Assembly (NCBI GenBank): GCA_031289235.1
Contig: JAITPU010000082.1
Location: 1-7,714 of the forward strand
Origin: Eubacteriales Family XIII. Incertae Sedis bacterium
Lineage (GTDB): Bacteria; Bacillota; Clostridia; Peptostreptococcales; Anaerovoracaceae
Direction of reading: 5' to 3'
DNA: 7,714 bases
The notes beneath the pieces were generated by a model. That model worked only from the letters and a program-made list of their open reading frames with translations, did not search any database and had not been told where the DNA came from. Both the position numbers and the translations under genes were made by a program. This document shows positions 1 through 7,100 of the stretch, piece by piece (the first letter of the stretch is position 1; every line of letters begins with the position of its first letter).

Positions 1-2
1 AT

Positions 3-20
3 ATTAATCCGCATTAATCC
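3..20. repeat. Tandem 8-bp direct repeat ATTAATCC
   Basis: ATTAATCC occurs at 3-10 and again at 13-20, a start-to-start spacing of 10 bases, about one helical turn. Paired half-sites on the same DNA face are a common arrangement for regulator binding, but the element sits at the window edge, about 390 bases from the first gene, and no regulator is identified. Chance in AT-rich DNA is possible. Confidence 0.4.
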
Positions 21-44
21 ACTGTATATCGCAAAAACTTGACA

Positions 45-65
45 AAAAAATATGCCCGCAGGCAT
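45..65 (-). terminator. Weak hairpin with T-run, minus-strand terminator candidate
   Basis: ATGCC (52-56) and GGCAT (61-65) can pair around a four-base loop. Read on the minus strand, the hairpin is followed by a run of T from the A-tract at 45-50. That is the shape of an intrinsic terminator, but the stem is only 5 bp and no minus-strand gene lies just to its right, so it would stop antisense transcription at most. A TTGACA at 39-44 touches the A-tract but lacks a good -10 box at normal spacing. Confidence 0.25.
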
Positions 66-201
66 TGCTATCTCTTTACTCTACTTCAATATGGAATTAT
101 CTTACTTCCTAAGACACGAATTTTCGCTGATAATTATGCGACATTTGGTTCATGCGTTTGTCGTGAATATTTGCGTGAAAGCTATTGCAAATTTACAGAT
201 A

Positions 202-227
202 ATGTAGTTAAATAGTAGATGTAGTTA
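202..227. repeat. 9-bp direct repeat ATGTAGTTA, 17-base period
   Basis: ATGTAGTTA occurs at 202-210 and 219-227, separated by eight bases. Directly overlapping the second copy is a possible small hairpin: TAGT (222-225) and TTGC (228-231) pair with GCAA (235-238) and ACTA (239-242), with a two-base bulge. The function is unknown. It may be a regulator site in the operon leader or a chance feature of AT-rich DNA. Confidence 0.4.
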
Positions 228-317
228 TTGCTTCGCAAACTAAGGAAGTGCTTGAAAATAAACTTTGCAGATTTGGCGCTGGTCCGGCAAAACGGGCGGC
301 ATAGACGGCGGAACCAA

Positions 318-347
318 TTGACGTTGAAGAACCCCGTTTGATATTGT
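318..347 (+). promoter_or_regulatory. Candidate sigma-A promoter for the acd-etf operon
   Basis: TTGACG (318-323, five of six matches to TTGACA) is followed after 18 bases by TATTGT (342-347, four of six matches to TATAAT). Transcription would start near 354, leaving an untranslated leader of about 50 bases before the start codon at 407. The -10 match is modest and the call rests on pattern alone. Longer transcripts starting further upstream in the AT-rich region are equally possible. Confidence 0.3.
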
Positions 348-392
348 TACAAATTATCCGAGACAAAACGGAAGGCGGAGACAGATATAATC

Positions 393-399
393 AAGGAGG
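393..399 (+). promoter_or_regulatory. Ribosome binding site of the acyl-CoA dehydrogenase
   Basis: AAGGAGG lies 7 bases before the ATG at 407. It decides the start: the open frame extends upstream to an ATG at 338, but that codon has no ribosome binding site and the 23 residues it would add do not resemble the family's N terminus. Confidence 0.9.
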
Positions 400-406
400 C
401 GTTTTG

Positions 407-1552
407 ATGAATTTTCAGACTACGAAAGAACAGGAACTTCTCAGGAAGATGGTAAGGGAGTTTGCCGCGAACGAGGTGGAGCCTATTGCCGCCGACATCG
501 ACAAGGAGCATCGGTTCCCGTCGGAAACAGTGGAAAAGATGGCGAAATACGGCCTTTTAGGCGTGCCCTTTCCCAAGGAACTCGGAGGAAGCGGCGGCGA
601 TCATATTGCCTACGCCATCACGGTTGAAGAGCTTTCGCGCGTATGCGCGTCAACGGGAGTCATCTGCTCGGCCCATACATCCCTGTGCGCATGGCCGATC
701 TGGGCTTGGGGCACGGAGGAACAGAAGCAGAAATATATGATTCCGCTGGCCAAAGGTGAAAAACTCGGCGCTTTCGGGCTGACCGAACCAAACGCGGGAA
801 GCGACGCTGCAGGCCAACAGACGAAGGCTGAGGATAAGGGAGACCACTGGCTGCTGAACGGCTCCAAGATCTTTATCACCAACGGCGGCTATGCCGACGT
901 ATTCGTGATAATCGCCATGACCGACAAGAAGAAAGGCACAAGGGGAGGAATCAGCGCCTTCATCGTTGAGAAGGATTTCGAGGGCTTTTCGATCGGAAAA
1001 ACAGAGGATAAAATGGGCATCTGCGCCTCGTCAACGACCGAACTGGTGTTCCGGGACTGCAAGCTGCCGAAAGAAAATCTGTTAGGCGGCGTAAGCGACG
1101 GCTTCAAGGTCGCCATGTCCACATTAGACGGCGGGCGCATAGGCATAGCGGCCCAAGCGTTAGGGATCGCGCAGGGGGCCTTCGATGTGACAGTGGAGTA
1201 TATGAAAGCGAGAAAGCAGTTCGGAAAGAAACTCTCTCAGTTCGAGGGGCTTCAGTTTGAAATCGCCGATATGAAGACGAGGATAGAAGCCGCGAGGCTG
1301 TTGATCTACAAGGCGGCTGACCTGAAGGAGAAGCATCTTCCCTGCGGGCCGGCTTCCGCCATGGCGAAGCTCTTCGCGGCGGAAACCGCGATGCACGTCA
1401 CCACGAAGGCCGTCCAGTTTCACGGCGGATACGGGTACACGAAAGATTATCCGTTGGAGAGAATGATGCGGGACGCGAAGATTACAGAGATATACGAAGG
1501 CACGTCGGAAGTCCAGAAAATGGTGATCGCGGCGGATGTATTCAGGAAATAG
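407..1552 (+). CDS. bcd: Butyryl-CoA dehydrogenase-like acyl-CoA dehydrogenase
   Basis: This is a cytoplasmic FAD enzyme of 381 residues, the usual size for short-chain acyl-CoA dehydrogenases. With EtfAB it would interconvert an acyl-CoA and its trans-2-enoyl-CoA, in the reducing direction in fermenters. It carries the first family signature (GLTEPNAGSD, residues 124-133), the flavin-binding KIFITNGG (154-161), the ARKQFGK segment (268-274) and the second signature starting QFHGGYGYTKDYPLERMMRD (337-356). The catalytic base is expected to be Glu364 in IYEGTSEVQ. The sequence recalls clostridial Bcd closely, including SAHTSLCA (88-95) and TLDGGRIGIAAQALGIA (239-255). EtfB follows 197 bases downstream on the same strand. 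No crotonase, thiolase or hydroxyacyl-CoA dehydrogenase is adjacent, so butyryl/crotonyl-CoA is the default substrate; an aryl-acrylyl-CoA, as for CarC, or another enoyl-CoA remains possible. The family is certain; the exact substrate is not. Confidence 0.93.
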   Translation: MNFQTTKEQELLRKMVREFAANEVEPIAADIDKEHRFPSETVEKMAKYGLLGVPFPKELGGSGGDHIAYAITVEELSRVCASTGVICSAHTSLCAWPIWAWGTEEQKQKYMIPLAKGEKLGAFGLTEPNAGSDAAGQQTKAEDKGDHWLLNGSKIFITNGGYADVFVIIAMTDKKKGTRGGISAFIVEKDFEGFSIGKTEDKMGICASSTTELVFRDCKLPKENLLGGVSDGFKVAMSTLDGGRIGIAAQALGIAQGAFDVTVEYMKARKQFGKKLSQFEGLQFEIADMKTRIEAARLLIYKAADLKEKHLPCGPASAMAKLFAAETAMHVTTKAVQFHGGYGYTKDYPLERMMRDAKITEIYEGTSEVQKMVIAADVFRK

Positions 1553-1560
1553 AGCGTCCG

Positions 1561-1649
1561 TTTGCTCACAGTTCAAAAATTTGCCCGTAAACGAGCCGGG
1601 GGCCTTTGTTTTCCGCGAAGGAATATCACGGGCATACGAACGGAGCAAA
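1561..1649 (+). other. Potential structured RNA in the bcd-etfB spacer
   Basis: Three complementary segment pairs nest inside one another: TTTGCTC (1561-1567) with GAGCAAA (1643-1649), GTTC (1571-1574) with GAAC (1638-1641), and TGCCCGT (1582-1588) with ACGGGCA (1628-1634). A small TTCC/GGAA hairpin (1611-1614 with 1620-1623) fits inside the loop. Together they would make an 89-base stem-loop starting 9 bases after the bcd stop. No T-run follows, so it is not a classical terminator. It could protect or process the mRNA and set the ratio of the dehydrogenase to the Etf subunits. The folding was judged by eye only. Confidence 0.4.
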
Positions 1650-1735
1650 TTTAGCGCCCGCGCGGTTCCATAAGGAATGACCAACTCCCTCGCAGATGTT
1701 TGAATAGTAACTCCGTTTGAAATAGTCTCAAAAAT

Positions 1736-1742
1736 AAGGAGG
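1736..1742 (+). promoter_or_regulatory. Ribosome binding site of etfB
   Basis: AAGGAGG lies 7 bases before the ATG at 1750. Its strength and spacing equal those of the site before the dehydrogenase, which suggests independent and efficient translation of etfB despite the long spacer. Confidence 0.9.
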
Positions 1743-1749
1743 TTTTACA

Positions 1750-2553
1750 ATGGCTTTTAATATAATCGTGTGCGCGAAGCAGGTTCCCGACACCAACGAA
1801 ATCAAGATTGACCCGGTGAAAAAGACGCTGATCCGCGAGGGCGTTCCCAGCATTCTCAACCACGACGACGCCAATGCGCTTGAAGAAGCGCTGAAAATAA
1901 AGGATAAATATCCTGATACCCGCATAACCGTGATAAGCATGGGGCCGCCTCAGGCGAAGGATATGCTCATCGAATGCATGGCCATGGGCGCTGACGAAGG
2001 CGTACTGCTCTCCGACAGGGCGCTCGGCGGTTCCGACACATGGGCCACCTCCAACGCGATTTCCGCCGCGATCAAAAGGATAGGCAATTACGACCTGATT
2101 TTCGCGGGAAGGCAGGCTATCGACGGCGATACCGCTCAGGTCGGCCCGCAAATAGCGGAAAAATTGGACCTTCCGCAGGTAACTTATGTAGCGGATTTTA
2201 AAATCGACAAGGACAGGAAAAAAATCACCGTACACAGAGTTCTTGAAGACGGATACGAGGTAATAGAAGTAGAGACGCCCTGTATGCTCACGGCTATCAA
2301 AGAACTGAACACGCCGAGATATATGTCCGTAGGCGGGATTTTTGACGCGGCTAAGAAAGAAATCCCCGTCTGGGGCGCGAAAGAGCTTGGGGTGGACGCG
2401 GACAAGGAAGTCGGCCTGGACGCTTCCCCGACCAATGTATTTCGTTCATTTACGCCCGCGCCCAAGGGAAAAGGCGTCATTATTGAGGCGGATACGGAAA
2501 ATGAAGCCGCGCGAAAGCTTTTGATCGATTTGAAAGCGAAACATGTGATCTGA
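1750..2553 (+). CDS. etfB: Electron transfer flavoprotein subunit beta (EtfB)
   Basis: This is the beta subunit (267 residues, normal length) of the soluble electron transfer flavoprotein that pairs with EtfA and docks on the acyl-CoA dehydrogenase. In bifurcating Etfs this subunit holds the FAD that accepts hydride from NADH and splits the electrons. It opens with the family's nucleotide-binding strand and loop IIVCAKQVPDTNEIKID (5-21), followed by LIREGVPSILNHDDANALEEAL (27-48), then AGRQAIDGDTAQVGPQIAE (119-137), which contacts the flavin in the beta subunit. The EtfB signature spans about 161-181 (VHRVLEDGYE, then ETPCMLTA). The D-G-D-T and V-P-D-T motifs fit the bifurcating group rather than the AMP-binding mitochondrial type; that is family knowledge, not a measurement. 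It sits between bcd and etfA, the usual order bcd-etfB-etfA, and ends 122 bases before the etfA start. Confidence 0.95.
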   Translation: MAFNIIVCAKQVPDTNEIKIDPVKKTLIREGVPSILNHDDANALEEALKIKDKYPDTRITVISMGPPQAKDMLIECMAMGADEGVLLSDRALGGSDTWATSNAISAAIKRIGNYDLIFAGRQAIDGDTAQVGPQIAEKLDLPQVTYVADFKIDKDRKKITVHRVLEDGYEVIEVETPCMLTAIKELNTPRYMSVGGIFDAAKKEIPVWGAKELGVDADKEVGLDASPTNVFRSFTPAPKGKGVIIEADTENEAARKLLIDLKAKHVI

Positions 2554-2615
2554 GCGCGACCGGAATAAATGATGATTTGCACAAGATTTCTACGGACGAA
2601 AGATCTGCGGACGCG

Positions 2616-2644
2616 CGGCGGAAAACGCCGGGCAAAGAACCGCC
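2616..2644 (+). other. GC-rich competing hairpins in the etfB-etfA spacer
   Basis: CGGCG (2616-2620) pairs with CGCCG (2626-2630) around a GAAAA loop. An alternative pairing, GGCGG (2617-2621) with CCGCC (2640-2644), would exclude the first. They lie 22 or more bases upstream of the etfA ribosome binding site and do not cover it. No T-run follows, so termination is unlikely. They might stabilise or cleave the transcript, or simply reflect GC-rich sequence. Confidence 0.3.
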
Positions 2645-2665
2645 GGCCGTAAAAGAGACGAGTAG

Positions 2666-2673
2666 AGGAGGAG
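2666..2673 (+). promoter_or_regulatory. Ribosome binding site of etfA
   Basis: AGGAGGAG gives two overlapping Shine-Dalgarno registers, with 4 bases between AGGAGG and the ATG at 2676. It is a little tight but strong. It fixes the start at 2676 rather than the in-frame ATG at 2577, whose 33 extra residues are low in similarity to any Etf and are not preceded by a binding site. Confidence 0.85.
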
Positions 2674-2675
2674 TC

Positions 2676-3971
2676 ATGGCCATTCACGTAATAGGAGAAA
2701 AATGCAGAGGCTGCAAACTTTGTATAAAGGCGTGCCCGTTTGAGGCGATTGATATGGACGGTAAGCTCGCCGTCATCAATGAAAAATGTACGGTATGCGG
2801 CCAGTGCGTCGCCGTCTGCCCATTTGACGCTATTGAAAAAACGCAGGGCGATGAAGGCCCCGTCGATCTCTCCGCTTATAAAAACGTCTGGGTTTACGCG
2901 GAACAGAGGAACGGAAAGATGATGAACGTCGCGCTGGAACTCATCGGGGAAGGCAGACGGCTGTCAAGGGAGATTTCCGACGACACCAAAGTTTACGCGC
3001 TCCTTGTCGGCGAGAATATCGAGAATCTGGCGCGGGAATGCTTTGAATTCGGAGCGGACGGAGTTTACCTCATTGAGGATCCGTTGCTGAAAAACTTCAC
3101 CACCGACGGTTACGCAAAGGTTATTACCGGCGCGATCCGCGAATACAAGCCTGAAATCGTCGTTTTCGGAGCCACACATATCGGGAGGGACTTGGCGCCC
3201 AGAATAGCGGCGCGGCTGAATACCGGCCTTACCGCGGACTGTACGAGGCTCGACGTCAAGGTTTCCAGCTATATTGAATACGCGAAAAAGAACACGACGT
3301 TAGACACATCAACGCTGGATCCCGCATCGGACGACAAAGGCCTGAAGCAGACCCGGCCGGCTTTCGGCGGAAATCTCATGGCGACTATCATCTGTCCCAA
3401 GACAAGGCCTCAGATGGCCACAGTGCGCCCCGGTGTCATGACCAAAAGGGAGCGCGAAGAGGGAGCGGCGGGAGAGATCGTCAGGATCAAGCCCGTTATA
3501 GCCGGAAGCGATATCCGCACGAGAATCCTTGAGATCGTGAAATCCGCGAAAGAGATCGTATCGCTGACCGACGCGGAAATCATATGTTCCGGCGGCCGGG
3601 GTTTAGGCGACGCTTCGGGATTCAAGCTCATAAAAGAATTCGCCGCTAAGGTCGGCGGTGTGGTAGGATCGTCCAGGGCGGCCGTTGACGCGGGCTGGAT
3701 AGATCATTCTCATCAGGTGGGACAAACGGGAACGACGGTAAAGCCGAAAATATACTTCGCCTGCGGCATTTCCGGAGCTATCCAGCATCTGGCCGGAATG
3801 CAGGACTCCGGCATTATCGTAGCCATAAACAGCGATCCGGACGCGCCCATCTTTGAAGTCGCCGACTACGGCATTGTGGATGATCTCTATAAAGTGATTC
3901 CGCAAATCATCTCCGAATGGGACAAAGCCGACGAACTGTTCGAAGAATCCCTTTACCGCCGCGCTCAATGA
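2676..3971 (+). CDS. etfA: EtfA with N-terminal 2x[4Fe-4S] ferredoxin domain
   Basis: This is the electron transfer flavoprotein alpha subunit, 431 residues, about 90 longer than a plain EtfA because a bacterial-type ferredoxin domain is fused to its N terminus. The domain has two complete cluster motifs: Cys10, 13, 16 and 20 followed by Pro, and Cys38, 41, 44 and 48 followed by Pro. The Etf N-terminal fold starts near residue 68 (YKNVWVYAEQ) and includes GATHIGRDLAPRIAARL (165-181) and TGLTADCT (183-190). The C-terminal FAD domain shows SGGRGLGD (305-312), GSSRAAVDAGW (331-341), HSHQVGQTGTTVKP (344-357) and the EtfA signature beginning IYFACGISGAIQH (359-371). The same architecture is known in CarE of the Acetobacterium caffeyl-CoA reductase complex and in some lactate-dehydrogenase Etfs. 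The extra clusters probably relay the low-potential electron toward ferredoxin; that role is inferred. It is the last gene of the operon. Confidence 0.95.
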   Translation: MAIHVIGEKCRGCKLCIKACPFEAIDMDGKLAVINEKCTVCGQCVAVCPFDAIEKTQGDEGPVDLSAYKNVWVYAEQRNGKMMNVALELIGEGRRLSREISDDTKVYALLVGENIENLARECFEFGADGVYLIEDPLLKNFTTDGYAKVITGAIREYKPEIVVFGATHIGRDLAPRIAARLNTGLTADCTRLDVKVSSYIEYAKKNTTLDTSTLDPASDDKGLKQTRPAFGGNLMATIICPKTRPQMATVRPGVMTKREREEGAAGEIVRIKPVIAGSDIRTRILEIVKSAKEIVSLTDAEIICSGGRGLGDASGFKLIKEFAAKVGGVVGSSRAAVDAGWIDHSHQVGQTGTTVKPKIYFACGISGAIQHLAGMQDSGIIVAINSDPDAPIFEVADYGIVDDLYKVIPQIISEWDKADELFEESLYRRAQ

Positions 3972-4043
3972 GTTCGGAAATTCTTTAATCGCGTTTCTGC
4001 TGTCATTTTTGCCAATCCAATCAGAGACCATTGTAAAAGACAA

Positions 4044-4077
4044 GGCAGCGGGTTCCGTTCAGAGTGAACCCGCTGCC
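4044..4077 (-). terminator. Intrinsic terminator in the convergent gap
   Basis: A perfect 12-bp GC-rich stem pairs GGCAGCGGGTTC (4044-4055) with GAACCCGCTGCC (4066-4077) around a 10-base loop. Read on the minus strand it is followed directly by TTGTCTTTT, so it is best placed to end the PBP transcript, whose stop codon lies 49 bases upstream of the hairpin. On the plus strand the stem is followed by GCAAATCAGC without a T-run, though the preceding A-rich stretch and stem strength may still let it help end the etf transcript. Both genes converge on it. Confidence 0.85.
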
Positions 4078-4125
4078 GCAAATCAGCTGCAACAACCTCA
4101 TGTTTGAATAAATCACGCCGCCGCG

Positions 4126-7100
4126 TTATTGAACATTGAGCCAGTCTGGCGGAGACGGACCAGAGTCCGGGTCTTCGGTATTCTCTGCGGGCGGAGTCTC
4201 GTTCACCGAGGAACTCTCATCGCCGCTTTCAGAACTCCCACTGTTGTCGCTGTCACCGGAATTATTCTCGCCGGAACTGTCTCCATTGTCGCCGCCGGAA
4301 TTACTCCCGCCGGAACTCCCTCCATTGCCGCCGCCGGAATTATTCTCTGCCGAGCCTGCGCTCGCGGCGTTTCCGCCCGTATTGTTGCCGGAAGCGCTGT
4401 TTCCGTTTGACGAAGGCGCGGCGCCGCCAGACGGTCTGTCGGCATCGGACGGATTCGCGACGGTTGTATTCTCGGTTGCCGCGCTTTCCTTAACTTCTTC
4501 TTCAGGATGCGTCTCATAATACGCGTCGTCCCTCAACAGACCGTCCCAAACAAAGCCCGTGTTTAGCTTTTCCGACGGATTTATGGGATAGGCGTCCACG
4601 TCCATGTTGTGTATGTGGCAAAAGTAGGCCGGAAGCGTGCCGCTGCTGCTGCCGTTTCCGTCGTATACTTCGTGTTTTCGGGCCGGGCAGTACGGCGTCG
4701 CGCGATATCCGGACAAGGAGCAGAGATATACGGGCGTGGCGCTTTCCGAAACGTTTGTGGATTCAGTTCCCTTGATGAAATATTCCGTTTCGCTGCCGTT
4801 TATGACACGAGTGGAGATATTATCCGGCGCTTCCGAGAAACGGCCGCGCGCCAAACCCGCGCATACCTTAGACATGATCCTGCTCCAAACTTTAGCCGCA
4901 GCGCCAGAGCCTTCCGACAACTCAATATTTACGTCATTGCCGATCCATATCGCCGCCGAGTACTGCGGCGTAAATCCCACGAACCACGCGTCGTATTTGT
5001 CCTGAGTGGTCCCCGTTTTTCCGGCCACCGGCTGAGAACTTATGTTCGCACCGGAAGCGATTCCGTCGCTCACGGTGCTGCTGAGTATATCCGTCATGAT
5101 GAAAGCCGCGCCGGGATCCATGACCTGAACCGATTTAGGTTCTTTCTCAAAGAACAGCTCGTCCCTCTTATTTGTGATTTTTGTATAAGCCGAAGGAGCG
5201 ATATAGACGCCCTTGTTGGCGAACGTGCCGTAACCGGCTGTCATCTCTAAGGGCGATATCCCGCGCGTCATGCCGCCGAGGGCGAGAGCGGCGGGATTCA
5301 TGTCGTTGATGCTCCCCGACTCCACCACGGTGGTGACACCCATGCTTTTCAAGAAGGCGAGGGACTTTTTCGCACCGATATTCAGGAAAACCTTGACCGC
5401 GTTTACGTTTACGGACTGTTCCACGGATTTGCGCAAGGTCTGCACACCGCGGTAGCTGTTATACCAATTTTTGGGCCAAATCTCTCCCTGAAAGGTCATA
5501 GGTTCGTCGTTGATGCGGCTGGCGGCGGTCCAGTAGGTTCCGTAAGACTTTTCTCCGCCCTTAATCTCATCGAAATTCGCTCCTGACTGCAGCGCCGGCC
5601 CGTAAACCGCCATCGGCTTGATCGCTGAGCCCGGCTGTCTCGGGCTGGTCGCACGATTGAATAAAAACCGCCCTTCTACATTCCTGCCGCCGATCATGGC
5701 CTTGATGCCGCCTGTCTTGTAATCCAAGACGACCATGGCGGACTGAGGCTGCACGACTTTTTGTTTCAGCGTGTAATTCCCAGGAGATACGAGTATGCCG
5801 TTGTCGATGAATCTGAAAGTGTCTTGGGCGGGTTCGGAACGCAAGAAATCGCCGTCTATGATCAGATTACCGTTTTCATCTTTGGATTTATACTGCGCCG
5901 GAACGGGGATAACGCCTCCGCGCATAGTATAGTACATCCCGTCGTTGACGCTGTAGATATCCTTGAATTCTATGCTGTAGTCAATATTTCCCTGAATTTC
6001 CGTTTTATAGAAATTCAGGCGTTTGCCCGGAAACAATACCAAGCTGCCGTCTGCCTTGCCCGTGTATTCCGCCGGCGTCATGATAAAACTGCCGTTTTCG
6101 TCGAAATAGTTTTCATAGCTGTAAAGCAAAACTTTCCCGTTAGCGCCTATTATATTCCCTTCTTTATCTTTTGTGACACCCGTCACTGTAGGGAAATTAG
6201 CGTTATCTGAAAATTCGGATTCTATGATCTTCTGCATATTGACGTCGATCGTTGTCTGTATCTTCAAGCCGCCGGTATACACCATCTGCCGGGCGTCTTC
6301 CTCGCTGTATCCGAGTTCGTTTACCAGATCCGCGACGACGGATGTAACGACATAATCCGCGAAATACGTGTTGCTGCCGTCCGTCGTATTGATGGACGGA
6401 TTTATTGAATCACGAAGGTTTTGAGCGATCGTCTCCGTATAAGCCTCGGATGTTATGAGATTTTGATCCAGCATCAATTTCAGCGCCGTGTCTTTTCGGC
6501 TTTCCACGGCGTCGTTATAAACATACGCGTACTCATCACCCATGACGAGCAGGTTTGGATCATCCTCCGTGATTTGGTCCTTCGAAACGGTTTGTACCAA
6601 GGCGTAACGGCCGGGCGCTTTTGGAAGGCTGGCGAGGGCGGCGCATTCCAGCAAGGTCAAATCCTGTGCGTCTTTGGAAAAATACGCCTGCGAAGCCGCC
6701 TGAACACCGTATGAACGGTTGCCCAAGGAGATTGTATTAAGATAAGCCTCAATGATCTGTTCTTTGGTCAGCTTTTTTTCCAGTAACAAAGAGAAATACG
6801 CTTCGCGGATCTTTCTGGACAGGGTGCGTTCGGTCTTGGTTTCCGCGAGCCAGAGATTCCGGGCGAGCTGCTGGGTGATAGTGCTCGTTCCGCTTATGCC
6901 TCCGCCGCCCGTGAGACTTTCTTTGATGGCCCCGAAAATGCGCACGAAGTTGAAACCGTTATGAGTCCAGAAAGTCTTGTCTTCTATGGCGATGAACGCG
7001 TTGATCAGGTCCCCGGGCATTTCGTCGTAATTGATCCGGGTCCGTATCCCGCTGCCGTTCAGATAAAGGTTGTCGATGGTCCGGCCCTGGTCGTCATAAA

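Larger units (their letters stand above)
1..406. other. AT-rich non-coding leader upstream of the acd-etf genes
   Basis: No credible gene is visible here. Roughly the first 280 bases are clearly richer in A and T than the genes that follow; the composition then shifts to that of the coding region. The longest start-to-stop stretch I read by eye that is worth naming is 23 codons (136-207) and lacks a ribosome binding site. The region holds two short direct repeats, a small hairpin next to a poly-A run, and a promoter candidate close to the first gene. It probably carries transcription control for the operon, but no known riboswitch or RNA family was recognised by eye. Confidence 0.6.

Noticed and set aside
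39..71. TTGACA at 39-44 as a promoter
   Set aside because: At 16-19 base spacing there is no acceptable -10 box; only poor matches such as TGCTAT at 21 bases.
136..207. 23-codon reading frame in the leader as a leader peptide
   Set aside because: No ribosome binding site, no run of a regulatory codon and no adjoining attenuator structure.
386..391. Perfect TATAAT as a -10 box for the operon
   Set aside because: Transcription would start inside or after the ribosome binding site at 393-399, and there is no -35 match at normal spacing.
338..406. Upstream ATG extending the acyl-CoA dehydrogenase by 23 residues
   Set aside because: No ribosome binding site before it, whereas AAGGAGG stands 7 bases before the ATG at 407; the extension is unlike the family's N terminus.
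1664..1683. Small TTCC/GGAA hairpin before etfB
   Set aside because: Four base pairs only; expected often by chance.
1651..2235. Long minus-strand open frame (194 codons) opposite etfB
   Set aside because: It lies opposite a certain gene with clear Etf motifs and its translation resembles no family; it is a shadow frame of GC-rich coding sequence.
2577..2675. Upstream ATG extending EtfA by 33 residues
   Set aside because: Ribosome binding site AGGAGGAG precedes the ATG at 2676, and the ferredoxin domain begins normally there.
4136..4519. Plus-strand Pro/Leu/Ser-rich open frame opposite the PBP tail
   Set aside because: It is the complement of the Ser/Gly/Asn repeat codons of the PBP tail; low complexity on both strands keeps it open.
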